Assembly: GCA_947501045.1 (NCBI GenBank)
Contig: CANMUI010000001.1
Coordinates: 124,001 to 188,000, forward strand
Direction of reading: 5' to 3'
Length of the DNA stretch: 64,000 bases
From: an uncultured Psychrobacter sp.
GTDB lineage: Bacteria > Pseudomonadota > Gammaproteobacteria > Pseudomonadales > Moraxellaceae
In this document: one piece after another, positions 45,409 through 55,320 of the stretch
Numbering within the stretch: position 1 is the stretch's first letter
Layout: every line of letters starts with the position of its first letter
Notes under the pieces: model-generated
Told to the model about the DNA's origin: nothing
Databases searched by the model: none
Seen by the model: the letters and a program-made list of their open reading frames with translations, nothing else
Made by a program: the position numbers and the translations under genes

Positions 45409-45498
45409 TAGTTCTATTTATCTACTACTTAGCAAATAACATTGAAAAGCTTACCGTTCAGTGCTAAATTCTAGCAAACCTTTGCCTCGCGAGTTGCC

Positions 45499-46776
45499 AT
45501 GAGCAAGCCTACATCCGAAAAACCTTCTAATCAATCTGATGATACTCAGAATGGCACGCCTGCAAATCAGCAAGAAGGGACTATTGACGACGCTAATGAT
45601 AAAGGGTCTGCTACAGATACTGATGATAAAGCACCCTTAACCGATATCTCCTTAATCAGTGGCGATACCAAACCGCGGCGCTATAAAAAGGACAACCAAT
45701 CGTTTTTTATGCAGCGCGGCTATCAGATACTATTAGTGTTGGGTCTCATTGCTGCCTTTTTATTGGTAATGGTTTATCAAACCTTGTTTGGACGTATCGA
45801 TCAGCCTGCACAAAAAGTGACTATCGAGCAGGGTGATACTTACTATGGGCTGCTGCCGCAGTGGCAACGACAAATTCCGCTGTTTTCGACCAGTATTGCT
45901 AAGCTTTATATTAAATCACAGATTGACGCACCATTGCATGCTGGAATCTATCAGCTGCCTGAGAATCCAACGATTGCAGAGGTTCTGCAAGTCTTAGAGC
46001 AAGGCGCAAAAGTAGCAATGGTAAAAGTACAAATTATCGAGGGTAAAACCGCAAGCGACTTGTATCAAAACTTGCGTGATAATCCTGGTATCAAAAAAGA
46101 AGTACTAACAGCAGATAGCGATAATGCCAGTATCGCCACAGCGCTAGATTTGGATGGGGTATTACCAGATTCAGTAACAAACAGCGATGATGCCATCGTT
46201 CGCTATAATTTAGAAGGCTGGTTTGCACCCGATACCTATTATTATGGTGAAGGCGCTACCGACACAAAAGTTCTCACCGATCTGTACAAGCGTCAGCAGC
46301 AGGCATTAACCACCGCGTGGGAGAATCGTGCCGAAGGCCTGCCTTACAAAACCCCTTATGAAGCCTTAGTTATGGCCTCTATTATTGAGAAAGAGACTAG
46401 CGTTCCTGACGAGCGCCCTTTGGTATCAGCGGTATTTAATAATCGCTTAAATAAAGGCATGCGCTTGCAAACGGATCCCACGATCATTTATGGTATGGGC
46501 AACCGCTATGATGGTAATATTCGCCGCCAAGATATCGATGAAAAGACCGCTTACAATACCTATCAGATCGATGGTCTGCCGCCAACGCCCATTGCGCTAC
46601 CCTCAGCGGCCTCTATCGAAGCCACTCTACATCCGGCTGATAGCGAGGCGCTATACTTTGTCGCGACAGGCAATGGTGGGCACAAATTTACCAATAGCTT
46701 GGCGGAGCACAACAAGGCCGTACAAGAATATCTAAGCGTCATGCGTGAGAAAAAAGCGCAAATGCCGCCCGAGTAA
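45499..46776 (+). CDS. mltG: endolytic murein transglycosylase MltG
   Basis: Inner membrane enzyme cutting nascent glycan strands, influencing their length. The 425 residues have a 75-residue disordered Gln/Asp-rich cytoplasmic segment, one transmembrane helix (about 78-98, ILLVLGLIAAFLLVMVY-like), then the periplasmic YceG domain with the catalytic Glu in ASIIEKETSV, and FNNRLNKGMRLQTDPTIIYG. The N-terminal extension is longer than in E. coli. It is followed by tmk. Confidence 0.94.
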   Translation: MSKPTSEKPSNQSDDTQNGTPANQQEGTIDDANDKGSATDTDDKAPLTDISLISGDTKPRRYKKDNQSFFMQRGYQILLVLGLIAAFLLVMVYQTLFGRIDQPAQKVTIEQGDTYYGLLPQWQRQIPLFSTSIAKLYIKSQIDAPLHAGIYQLPENPTIAEVLQVLEQGAKVAMVKVQIIEGKTASDLYQNLRDNPGIKKEVLTADSDNASIATALDLDGVLPDSVTNSDDAIVRYNLEGWFAPDTYYYGEGATDTKVLTDLYKRQQQALTTAWENRAEGLPYKTPYEALVMASIIEKETSVPDERPLVSAVFNNRLNKGMRLQTDPTIIYGMGNRYDGNIRRQDIDEKTAYNTYQIDGLPPTPIALPSAASIEATLHPADSEALYFVATGNGGHKFTNSLAEHNKAVQEYLSVMREKKAQMPPE

Positions 46777-46795
46777 ATCAATAAGGCATACTTAT

Positions 46796-47554
46796 ATGTC
46801 AATAGTGTTAGCACCAATGAATATGCAAGCAAATCAGGTCAGTATGACTAAGCCTACAGAGAGTAATAAGCCTGCGACTGTAACTAATCCAGAGTCAAGC
46901 TCAGAATTAGCGCAAAAACATGGTAAATTTATTAGCGTTGAGGGTACAGAAGGCGTTGGCAAAACCACCGCTATCAATCAGCTATGCACGCGTCTAGAAA
47001 CAGCCGGCATACCTTATGTGCGTACGCGCGAGCCGGGCGGTAGTCCCTTTGCTGAGCGTCTGCGTACTATCCTTTTAGATCCAGCAACGGCTATCAGTGA
47101 TGATACCGAGCTACTACTGCTATTTGCAGCGCGCTGTGATCACTTGCAGCGCGTTATTTTGCCCGCGCTACAAAACGGTTCGTGGGTGATCTGTGATCGT
47201 TTTACTGATTCAACCATCGCTTATCAAGGCTTTGGACGAGCACATGGCGACACTAGCGTATTAACAAAAATTGATACGCTTATCGACCAGTTTGTTCCTG
47301 TGCTACCGGAGCTGACATTATGGCTAGATCTTCCTGTGCTTGAAGGTATGGCACGCGCAGGCAAACGCAGCGTCGCTGACCGCTTTGAGCAGCAAGCAGC
47401 TGCTTTTTTTACCCGAGTCTATGCAGGCTTTGAGACCCTTGCCAGTAAATACCCCCAAAGGATACAGCGTATTGATGCAGCGGGGAGTAGCGATGAGGTT
47501 GGCAGACGCATCTGGCAGGTGATTGAGTCAAAGTTTGCTACTTTTAAGACTTAA
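46796..47554 (+). CDS. tmk: thymidylate kinase
   Basis: Phosphorylates dTMP to dTDP. The P-loop EGTEGVGKTT, the REPGGSPFAERLR motif, DRFTDSTIAYQGFGR and the DLPVLEGMAR segment identify TMK. I start it at ATG 46796 (AAGG 10 bases upstream, 20 bases after mltG's stop); the frame extends 17 codons further inside mltG. Even so about 45 residues precede the usual first strand, so translation may begin at a later ATG such as 46817 or 46844. No holB follows; the gene converges on the antiporter gene. Confidence 0.93.
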   Translation: MSIVLAPMNMQANQVSMTKPTESNKPATVTNPESSSELAQKHGKFISVEGTEGVGKTTAINQLCTRLETAGIPYVRTREPGGSPFAERLRTILLDPATAISDDTELLLLFAARCDHLQRVILPALQNGSWVICDRFTDSTIAYQGFGRAHGDTSVLTKIDTLIDQFVPVLPELTLWLDLPVLEGMARAGKRSVADRFEQQAAAFFTRVYAGFETLASKYPQRIQRIDAAGSSDEVGRRIWQVIESKFATFKT

Positions 47555-47579
47555 AATTAGTGAGCTTTACGACAGTAAA

Positions 47580-47601
47580 AGTCCAGCTCTAAAGCTGGAC
47601 T
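47580..47601. terminator. hairpin between convergent tmk and the antiporter gene
   Basis: AGTCCAGCT and AGCTGGACT form a 9-bp stem with loop CTAA; a short T-run follows on the minus strand and a weaker one on the plus strand. Confidence 0.75.
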
Positions 47602-47684
47602 GTTATTGAAATAGACTATGTAGCTATCGATGATTATGACAGCTGCTTTGACAGTTATTTATATAACAGTCAATAATACAACAG

Positions 47685-49946
47685 CTACTTATTATCACTA
47701 CCATCTTTAGCAGTACTGCTATCTGTATCTTGAGACCCTTCTTCAGTATCATCGGCCGTACTACTGCCACCTGGTAGGCGATTAGGATCTAGTGAACCCT
47801 TTTTGTTTTTGGGCGCGCTACCGCTACCTTGAGCGTTGCCTTTTATTCTAGCAACTGTATCGCTGTTTGTAGCGCTGGATGTGGTAGGGCTTTCAGTTTT
47901 CGCAGCGTTGTCTTGCACGACTGCTGGTATCTCTTTTTGCGTAGCGACTACTTTTTTGTCAGCATTAATACCTGCATCGGTTTCTTGATAACTGTTTTCG
48001 GTGGCACTGTCATCTACCGCAGTATCTTTAATAGCACTATCTTTATCGCTATCATCTATCAGCTCTTTTTCTTTACGTTTTTCAGGGGCTTTAGAGCTGG
48101 CTTCAAAGTGCGCGTCAGCAACTGCCCGAGCTTGTTCTTGTTTGGCCGTGACATCAACAGGCTTTGGTTGCACTTCATCGTCAATGACTAAGGCTACTAG
48201 CTTACGATCGCGCGGTACAGTGCCATCAAATCTGTCAGTGATAACGTGCAATTTGCCTTCTTTATCAAGAGTATATAGAGGTACAAACTGCTTATTATCC
48301 GCTTTATACTGCTCATAGCTATAACTGTCAGTAATATTAGTGATTTTAATTTTTGCCTTTTTGGACAACATACTGGCAAGCTTAGTATAAGTCACGTCTT
48401 TGCCGAACAACCACTGTGACTGAAAGTTTGACTGCTTATCATCGCGCTCGCTTTTAACCTTTTCATCACTAAATTTGAGGCGAAAAAGTTTTTGTTCGCC
48501 GAATTCATGGCGATAATGAATCTCAGATAAGGTATTCATCTCTTTATCCGTACTCATCGCAAATAAATTACCGATGCCGATGAGATCTAAATGGCGATCG
48601 GCATGGTCGGAGATGGGGTTACCAAAGTAGGTACGTATCCCGCTCATGCGCGCCCGCGCAATATTAGTATAGTTATTATGAGCGACGATGACATCAAAAC
48701 CTTGCTCTTTTAAAGAGGTGGCTACTAGTAAAGCAACTGGATTTGAGCCTACTACCAATACGCCATTGGTTTCAGGTTCACGAACGCCCAATAAATTACC
48801 AACCATTTTTGCGCCTAAACCCTGCACCATGACCGTACCGATAATGACCATAAATACTAAGGGTACGAGCAGCTCAACGCCTTGTATATCGTACTCTTGC
48901 AACCGAATCGCAAACAAGGAGGAGATGGCTGCGGCGACGATACCACGCGGCCCGATCCAGCTGATCATGAGCTTTTCGCTGGTCTTTAGATTGGAGCCAA
49001 TCGAGGAGGCCCAAACTGATAAGGGACGCGCGACAAACATTACGATGGCAAGCAGTATTAAACCAAAAAAACCTACGCTTACTAGGTTGGCAAGCTCTAC
49101 GCGCGCAGCAAGAATAATAAATAGCGCTGAGATGAGTAGGATCGTTAGCGATTCGTTAAATTCTAAAATCGTATCGCGTGGGAATTTTGGCCAGTTGGCA
49201 AGCGCGACTCCCATTACTGTTACGGTCAACAGCCCAGATTCATGCTCTAAATGATTGGATATTGAAAATAGTACGAGAACAAAGGCGAGGGTAAAGACAT
49301 TGTGCAAAAACTCAGGAAGCATATGTCTGCGCATCAAAAACGCTAGCACCCAAGCTCCTGCCATCCCAATTACCGTCGCTAGCACGACTATTTTGGCGAA
49401 TAAGAAGATACTACTGGCTTCACCGCCAGAGATGATATATTCATAAATCAATACTACCGCAATTGCGCCGATAGGATCGATGATAATACCTTCCCACTTT
49501 AAGATGTTGGCAATGGTTTTATTGGGACGCACACTGCGCAGGAGCGGCATGATGACCGTAGGACCAGTCACGCAAACTAGAGCACCAAACAATAAAGCGA
49601 TCAGAGGATCAACATCAAATAAAAGATAGGTCGATAGCGCCACAATGGCGATAGTAATAAGTACGCCGACCGATACCAGCATCTGCACGACGGTACCATG
49701 TTGCTTAATCTCATCGAACTCTAAAGTTAGTGAGCCCTCAAATAAAATAACGGCCACGCCTAATGAGATAAAAGGGAACATCAGCTCGCCCAATACCACA
49801 TCAGGGTCAAAGATACCCAATACAGGGCCGACTAGAATGCCAATTAATAATAAAAATAGAATGGATGGCTGCTTTAAGTACCAAGCCAACCACTGAGCGG
49901 CGATGCCAAGCCCAACCACACCGGATAGCAATAGGGCGGTATCCAT
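47685..49946 (-). CDS. CPA1-type Na+/H+ antiporter with fused TrkA-N (RCK) domain and long acidic tail
   Basis: A 753-residue protein. Residues 1-390 hold about 12 transmembrane segments with FEGSLTLEFDEI, VTGPTVIMPLLR and EGIIIDPIGAIAVV, the CPA1 exchanger core, and a SWIGPRGIVAAA end block. Residues from about 400 hold a TrkA-N-like nucleotide-binding fold (VLVVGSNPVALLVATSLKEQGFDVIV), usually a regulatory domain. The last 150 residues are Asp/Ser/Lys-rich with no fold expected. AAAGGA precedes the ATG. With nhaC this is the second sodium antiporter in the window. Confidence 0.88.
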   Translation of the reverse strand: MDTALLLSGVVGLGIAAQWLAWYLKQPSILFLLLIGILVGPVLGIFDPDVVLGELMFPFISLGVAVILFEGSLTLEFDEIKQHGTVVQMLVSVGVLITIAIVALSTYLLFDVDPLIALLFGALVCVTGPTVIMPLLRSVRPNKTIANILKWEGIIIDPIGAIAVVLIYEYIISGGEASSIFLFAKIVVLATVIGMAGAWVLAFLMRRHMLPEFLHNVFTLAFVLVLFSISNHLEHESGLLTVTVMGVALANWPKFPRDTILEFNESLTILLISALFIILAARVELANLVSVGFFGLILLAIVMFVARPLSVWASSIGSNLKTSEKLMISWIGPRGIVAAAISSLFAIRLQEYDIQGVELLVPLVFMVIIGTVMVQGLGAKMVGNLLGVREPETNGVLVVGSNPVALLVATSLKEQGFDVIVAHNNYTNIARARMSGIRTYFGNPISDHADRHLDLIGIGNLFAMSTDKEMNTLSEIHYRHEFGEQKLFRLKFSDEKVKSERDDKQSNFQSQWLFGKDVTYTKLASMLSKKAKIKITNITDSYSYEQYKADNKQFVPLYTLDKEGKLHVITDRFDGTVPRDRKLVALVIDDEVQPKPVDVTAKQEQARAVADAHFEASSKAPEKRKEKELIDDSDKDSAIKDTAVDDSATENSYQETDAGINADKKVVATQKEIPAVVQDNAAKTESPTTSSATNSDTVARIKGNAQGSGSAPKNKKGSLDPNRLPGGSSTADDTEEGSQDTDSSTAKDGSDNK

Positions 49947-50606
49947 AAGTTAATCCTTTTATAAGCTTGCTATACTGCACGTACATTAGAGTTTTTTGCG
50001 ATCTAACAGTGACTATCTAGTGGTTTTCGCTGATACCTATAGCACTGTATGGCACTGGTATCTATGAAGTAAACTCTAATCTTTGCTATAGTAAATAGTT
50101 GTTACCAACACTTTAATGAAGCATCATTCATTGTCACAAAAACATTTATACTCAATTTAATATAGTCGGCAAAAATAGATAGTGACAAAAACCTGTGACA
50201 CCAAAAGAGCTCAAAGACAAAGAGTCATTTGATACAGCGTATGCGTAACAAACGAGATAATAAATAAATTGAAATAATAGAGGGTTCAAGCTGCCAAAGA
50301 CTAAAGCGAGGAATAATAGCAGTATTTTTCATCAATAACTTCTGTTTATAGTTTAGATTATTTGGCTTGTAATCATACCATGATTTTATTTTACTTGTGT
50401 TAAACGCAAGCGGTATCATTTAGTGATAGACAGTATAAGGTAGAATTTATGTCAGTTTTCACACTGCAGTTGATAAGCCTATTACCCGTACATTGAACGG
50501 CAGTAGTAAGAGAATAGGGACATAGCTATGCATAGTTTTATCCTGCATAATATAGCCATAAAAAATTCAAATTATCAAATTATAAAGTTTAGACAAGGGT
50601 AGTAAT
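49947..50606. other. 660-base AT-rich gap between antiporter and MucD-like protease genes
   Basis: Divergent promoter region. A GATACC...GGTATC inverted repeat lies near 50031-50062. A 64-codon minus-strand frame at 50225-50419 has no ribosome binding site and an unlikely composition, so I do not call it. AAGGG (about 50596) belongs to the next gene. Confidence 0.45.
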
Positions 50607-52049
50607 ATGAAAGCGCAGCCAATAGCTCATAGGATACAACGTGGATTACAACAAGGAGTGCTGGCATCAGCACTGAGTATAGCTATGATGGCAGGGATTA
50701 GTGCTACTGCTAGTACTAGTGTGCAAGCGGCAGTCAGCACTACTGATTTCTCCGATCTGGTGCAGCAAGTGACGCCAGGGGTAGCACGGGTTAATGTCAC
50801 TAAGCAGATCAGTGAGGATGAATTGGTCAAAGCTCAGACGGCTGAATTATTACGTCAGTTTTTTGGTAATCGTTTACGCCTACCTGATCGAGCGGCGACG
50901 CCTGCAGTTGAGCATGCTTATGGCACTGCTTTTTTTGTCACGAATGATGGTTATATGTTGACCAATCATCACGTGGTTGCAGGCGCAGATAATATCACCG
51001 TCACCCTCAATGACCGCACCGAGCTTGACGCCACTTTAGTGGGTAGTGATGAGCGCTCAGACGTGGCGGTACTAAAAGTATCAGGCAACCAGTTTCCAGC
51101 ACTACCAATTGGTGATTCTGATACCATAAAGGTCGGCGAGCCTGTCTTGGCTATCGGTTCCCCATTTGGCTTTGATTATTCTGCCTCTGCAGGTATTGTC
51201 AGTGCTAAATCGCGCAGCTTTTCGCGTGAGACCAGCGTGCCCTTTATCCAAACGGATGTGGCACTAAACCCTGGTAATTCAGGGGGACCTTTGTTTAATA
51301 AGCGCGGCGAGGTAGTTGGTATCAACTCGCGTATCTTTAGCGGTACGGGCGGCTACATGGGCTTATCATTCTCTATTCCCATTGATGCGGCTATGGATAT
51401 CTACGAGCAGCTCAAAGAAAATGGTGAAGTATCGCGCGCGTATTTAGGCGTTTATCCACAAGATATTGATCGTAACCTAGCAGAGGTTTATAAGCTAGCA
51501 CGGCCACAAGGCGCGCTGTTGATTCGGGTATCCCCAGATTCACCAGCACAAAAAGCAGGACTTGAGTCAGGCGATATTATCTTAAAGTATAATGATAGAA
51601 ATATTATGCGCGCCTCCGACCTGCTTAATCTTATCAATCGTGCTCGTCCTGATGATAGGTTTATAGCCCAAGTACAGCGTGATGGGAAGCAGCTGCGCGT
51701 GTCCGGTCAGCTTGGTCAAGCACCAAGTGATGTGCAAGCAGAAGGACGCGATAAACAGGACAACGAGGTACGTGTAGGTTTGCGATTACGCAACTTGACT
51801 CCAGATGAGCAAGCGGGTCTGGCTACAGAGGGTAAGACTGGTATACTGGTCACCGCTGTAGATCCAACGGGGCTGGCAGCACGCTCCGGTATCATGGCAG
51901 GCGATATCATTACGAATTTGCATCAAAAACCTATCAGCGATGTGACAGATTTTTCTAGTGCCATCTCAGCGCTACCTAATAAAGGCGTGATAACTATAGA
52001 GCTATTACGCCAAGGCATACCAGCAATTATCGGTTTACGTATTGAATAA
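50607..52049 (+). CDS. mucD: periplasmic serine endoprotease, DegP/DegQ/MucD family
   Basis: Periplasmic quality-control protease and chaperone. The 480-residue precursor has a signal peptide (about 1-41, ending VQAA), a trypsin-like domain with His122 (LTNHHVV), Asp152 (RSDVAVLK) and Ser225 (NPGNSGGP), then two PDZ domains beginning near residues 275 and 385 (RAYLGVYPQ, RVGLRLRNL). MucD is the closest named relative by length and layout, but DegQ is an equal description. AAGGG lies before the ATG; it is monocistronic. Confidence 0.9.
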   Translation: MKAQPIAHRIQRGLQQGVLASALSIAMMAGISATASTSVQAAVSTTDFSDLVQQVTPGVARVNVTKQISEDELVKAQTAELLRQFFGNRLRLPDRAATPAVEHAYGTAFFVTNDGYMLTNHHVVAGADNITVTLNDRTELDATLVGSDERSDVAVLKVSGNQFPALPIGDSDTIKVGEPVLAIGSPFGFDYSASAGIVSAKSRSFSRETSVPFIQTDVALNPGNSGGPLFNKRGEVVGINSRIFSGTGGYMGLSFSIPIDAAMDIYEQLKENGEVSRAYLGVYPQDIDRNLAEVYKLARPQGALLIRVSPDSPAQKAGLESGDIILKYNDRNIMRASDLLNLINRARPDDRFIAQVQRDGKQLRVSGQLGQAPSDVQAEGRDKQDNEVRVGLRLRNLTPDEQAGLATEGKTGILVTAVDPTGLAARSGIMAGDIITNLHQKPISDVTDFSSAISALPNKGVITIELLRQGIPAIIGLRIE

Positions 52050-52293
52050 GAACAAAGTCAGACGATAGCTGATAAGACTTGTTTATTGTAGGTAACGCTC
52101 TTTATAATAGCTGATTTTTGTAGTGTCCGCTGCTGATGGTATAACGATGAGCAGGGCATCTATTTATACACCTTAACTATTTTTGTATAACGGGTAAGCT
52201 AAACTGCACAGAGCTGATACGTATTGGCGCTGGTTTGGGCCTAAACTAACTTGAGACTTTACCCGTGTCCGTTTATATCCATATTAGGTATTC

Positions 52294-53553
52294 ATGATTG
52301 ACCACCCTATTTATACGCTAGGTATCATTATCGCGACAATGCTAGTGGCGTACGTAATATTGTGGTCAGGACTGCAAACCTTTAACGCCAATCCTAGCAA
52401 GCGTTTTATGCGTATTTGGCCAAAACTGGCATTGTATCATGCCGCCTACACCATGCCGATATGGGCCCTACTGCTCATCGCGGGCTGGGCTACAAATGTA
52501 ACGCCTATGCTAGGACAGTCATCATTACTATGGATACTGTTATGTATAGCAGTGATGGGGCTATACTTTTATACCGTTATTGTACAACCAAGCCGCTTAC
52601 GACTGCGCCGTCAAACTATAGATCTCGGTTTAACGACACCATTGACTGTAGCCGTACTAGCAGATTTACGTATAGGGCTGTACAGCGGTAAGCCGCGCCA
52701 TATTCGCAAGCTAATTGCTACGATTAACGAGCTGACGGTGGATGCAGTATTGATTACCGGTGACTGGCTTTATTACCCGAGCGCTGATTTGGTTGGACAG
52801 CTAATGCTATTTAAGGGCGCGAATAAACCTATTTATACAGTGATGAGCATCTCAGATTTACGCTATCAGTCTATGAATACTACCAAACAAGGTCAGCCAC
52901 TGCTAGAAGACACGCTAGCTTGCGCGTTTGATGTACTCGACATTGCTTGTATCGGTCAAAAGTGCTTGCCGCTACCGCCCAAAAGTACAGGTAATGTTCA
53001 TACTTATGCAATAAAAGACAGGCAAGATATATCTTTGAGTACCAAAACGACCAAACGCATAGATCCTGTACAGCAAACGGCCATGCTCTGTGGTTGGCAA
53101 GATGTACCAAAGCATTATCTTAAAAACACGCTTAAGAATATAGGATCACAAGAGTACCAAAAGCAGGTACCAGCAGCTCCTCAAGCAGATAGCTGTACAA
53201 ACAGTCATGAGAACAACCATCTTAAAAAACACAGCCATGAGACTAATGCTGGCATTGCAGTGTTGGCTGATAAAACAGCGCTGCGCACTAAAATTAAGCA
53301 AGCCACACTACCAGTTATTATTTTAGCCGCACGCTTTGATAATGTTGCTGATTTACCAAAAGCGCTACAGCCAAGACCACTTTTGATCGCAGGCGCTGCA
53401 AAATCTGCTGAATTTAAAGGTAAACTAACAGGTAACGAGCGTGGCTTGTATCAACATGGTAGCGCACAAGTATTTGTGAGTAGTGGTATTGGTACTCGGG
53501 GTTTGCCCTTTCGCCTGCATTGTCCCACTATTGATGTATTAACCATTCGTTAA
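52294..53553 (+). CDS. membrane protein with a degenerate metallophosphoesterase domain
   Basis: The 419-residue protein has about four N-terminal hydrophobic segments (residues 5-28, 45-66, 74-98), then a domain collinear with membrane-anchored YaeI/YkuE-type calcineurin-like phosphoesterases. The metal-binding sites have been largely lost: D-x-H is DLR (124-126), GD is kept (156-157), the N-H-D/E box reads SISD (185-188), and no GHTHGGQ is found. The family's end is recognisable (GTRGLPFRLHCPTIDVL). A His/Asn-rich insertion lies near 300-320. Probably catalytically inactive. It is preceded by the MucD gene and followed by dapA, each with its own gap. Confidence 0.72.
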   Translation: MIDHPIYTLGIIIATMLVAYVILWSGLQTFNANPSKRFMRIWPKLALYHAAYTMPIWALLLIAGWATNVTPMLGQSSLLWILLCIAVMGLYFYTVIVQPSRLRLRRQTIDLGLTTPLTVAVLADLRIGLYSGKPRHIRKLIATINELTVDAVLITGDWLYYPSADLVGQLMLFKGANKPIYTVMSISDLRYQSMNTTKQGQPLLEDTLACAFDVLDIACIGQKCLPLPPKSTGNVHTYAIKDRQDISLSTKTTKRIDPVQQTAMLCGWQDVPKHYLKNTLKNIGSQEYQKQVPAAPQADSCTNSHENNHLKKHSHETNAGIAVLADKTALRTKIKQATLPVIILAARFDNVADLPKALQPRPLLIAGAAKSAEFKGKLTGNERGLYQHGSAQVFVSSGIGTRGLPFRLHCPTIDVLTIR

Positions 53554-53893
53554 TGGTAGTTATTAACAAATAGCGGTTAACAGCTAGGTTATTGCCATCT
53601 GGTATGCCCATACTCACTACAAGGAAGGCAATTAAAGCTGATTGTTATTAAATAAAGCCCATTAAAAGTCAATTGTTAGTGAGTCAGTAAATTAAAATAT
53701 GCTACACTAGCGGGCATTTATAACAGTAGCTAATGCACTATTCAATTAGATCTTTTAATTTGACAGATTATCTATTCTAATAAGATATGAGCCAATAGCA
53801 TTAATATTAATATAAAGCGAGGCGTAGTCCTTGCAGGTGACCTATTATGCGTAAGCTTTACTCAAAGCTGGCGCGATACAGTAAGGTAGAGTT
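53554..53893. other. 340-base AT-rich gap upstream of dapA
   Basis: It holds a TG-C-TACACT extended -10-like sequence near 53700-53708, with no good -35, and AAGGT before the dapA start. No coding frame. Confidence 0.45.
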
Positions 53894-54799
53894 ATGAGCA
53901 CAGCATACAATGACATTAAGACCCAATTACAAGGCTCTATGGTAGCTTTGGTAACGCCTATGCATCCTGATGGTAAGGTCGATTATAAACGTCTGGCAGA
54001 TCTCATAGACTGGCAAATTGAGCAAGGCACGCATTGTTTGGTGGCTGTAGGTACTACTGGCGAATCTGCCACTTTATCTATGCAAGAACACAGTGATGTC
54101 ATTCGCTATTTTGTGCAACATGTGAAAAACCGTGTCCCTGTAATTGCAGGTACGGGCGCTAATAATACGCTTGAAGCCATCAAGCTGACACAAGAAGCCA
54201 AGGATGCAGGTGCGGACTGTGCTTTATTGGTCGCTCCTTACTATAATAAGCCCCCGCAAGAAGGCTTGTATCAACATTATAAAGCTGTCGCTGCAGCAGT
54301 TGATATGCCGCAAATGCTCTACAATGTACCTGGTCGCACGGTGGTCGATATCGCTCAAGAGACGGTCGAGCGTCTGGCTGACATCGATAATATTGTGGCT
54401 ATTAAAGATGCCACTGGCTCTGTTGCTCGCGGCGAGCAACTGATTAAAGCCGTTGGCGACAGAATTGTGGTTGTATCAGGTGAAGATGGCACAGCGCTTG
54501 AGCTGATGAGAGTAGGTGCTAAAGGTAATATCTCTGTAACGGCTAATGTCGCTCCCAAGGCTATGAGTAATACTTTCGCTGCAGCTTTACGCGGCGACTT
54601 TGAGACAGCAAACCAAGCACACGATGTCATCAAGCATCTGCATCGTGACCTGTTTATTGAGTCAAGCCCTATTCCAGCAAAATACGCGTTACATAAGATG
54701 GGTATGATAGACAATGGTATTCGTTTGCCGCTTGTATGGCTAGCTCCAGAGCATCATGCGACCATCGATGAGGCCTTAGTACGGGCAAACTTATTATAA
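53894..54799 (+). CDS. dapA: 4-hydroxy-tetrahydrodipicolinate synthase
   Basis: First committed step of lysine and diaminopimelate synthesis. The 301 residues show GSMVALVTPM near residue 14, the GTTGESATLS pyruvate-binding region, YNVPGRTVVDI with the catalytic Tyr, and IKDATGSVAR with the Schiff-base Lys. AAGGT precedes the ATG. The following lipoprotein and purC genes give the E. coli order dapA-bamC-purC. Confidence 0.96.
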   Translation: MSTAYNDIKTQLQGSMVALVTPMHPDGKVDYKRLADLIDWQIEQGTHCLVAVGTTGESATLSMQEHSDVIRYFVQHVKNRVPVIAGTGANNTLEAIKLTQEAKDAGADCALLVAPYYNKPPQEGLYQHYKAVAAAVDMPQMLYNVPGRTVVDIAQETVERLADIDNIVAIKDATGSVARGEQLIKAVGDRIVVVSGEDGTALELMRVGAKGNISVTANVAPKAMSNTFAAALRGDFETANQAHDVIKHLHRDLFIESSPIPAKYALHKMGMIDNGIRLPLVWLAPEHHATIDEALVRANLL

Positions 54800-54904
54800 A
54801 TTTTCGATTCCAAATCAATAGTAACTATAGTACTAGCTAGCAACAGTGCTGCGCCTATAGTGGTATTGATATAAATGTCGATTACTACTTTAAGAGATAA
54901 TATG

Positions 54905-55225
54905 ATGAAGACGTCGTCAATTAACCCAAAGCTACTTACTGCGATATTTAGTTTATTTTTAGGAAGTACAGTGGCATTGAGCGGTTGTCAATCTGCTAAA
55001 AACCTACTGGGTCAGCGAGACAATGGCAGTTTGGAGTATCAACAAAGCCAAAAGCTTGCACCTATAGAGCTACCCGTCGCTCAAGAAACAGCGCCCTTTG
55101 TCCCTTTATACCAAACGCCGGATTTGGGTGCAAACACGCTTGAATTGCAAAACGAGGCAGGTAAACAGTATCGACTGCCAAAACCTGAGCGCGCGGTTCC
55201 TGTGACTGCTGTGCCCGTTGAATAA
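54905..55225 (+). CDS. short BamC-like (NlpB) lipoprotein
   Basis: A 106-residue lipoprotein: signal peptide with lipobox LSGC, then a mature chain with GSLEYQQSQKLAPIELP and KQYRLPKPERAVP, resembling the extended N-terminal segment of BamC that contacts BamD. It stops where the two helix-grip domains of BamC would begin (BamC has about 344 residues). Position between dapA and purC, as for bamC in E. coli, supports the homology. ATG 54905 with AAGAGA 7 bases upstream is preferred to ATG 54875 (no ribosome binding site). Confidence 0.72.
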   Translation: MKTSSINPKLLTAIFSLFLGSTVALSGCQSAKNLLGQRDNGSLEYQQSQKLAPIELPVAQETAPFVPLYQTPDLGANTLELQNEAGKQYRLPKPERAVPVTAVPVE

Positions 55226-55320
55226 AGATCAATACCTTACTGAAACGCCAACCAGACAACGCTAATTTTTGAATAGAGCTAGCGTTGTAAAATATAAGCT
55301 TGAATGAAGGACAAGCCACC

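Noticed and set aside
48688..49254. 188-codon plus-strand frame opposite the antiporter gene
   Set aside because: Antisense shadow of a strong membrane protein gene.
50225..50419. 64-codon minus-strand frame in the 660-base gap
   Set aside because: No ribosome binding site, unlikely composition, and it starts within AT-rich promoter DNA.
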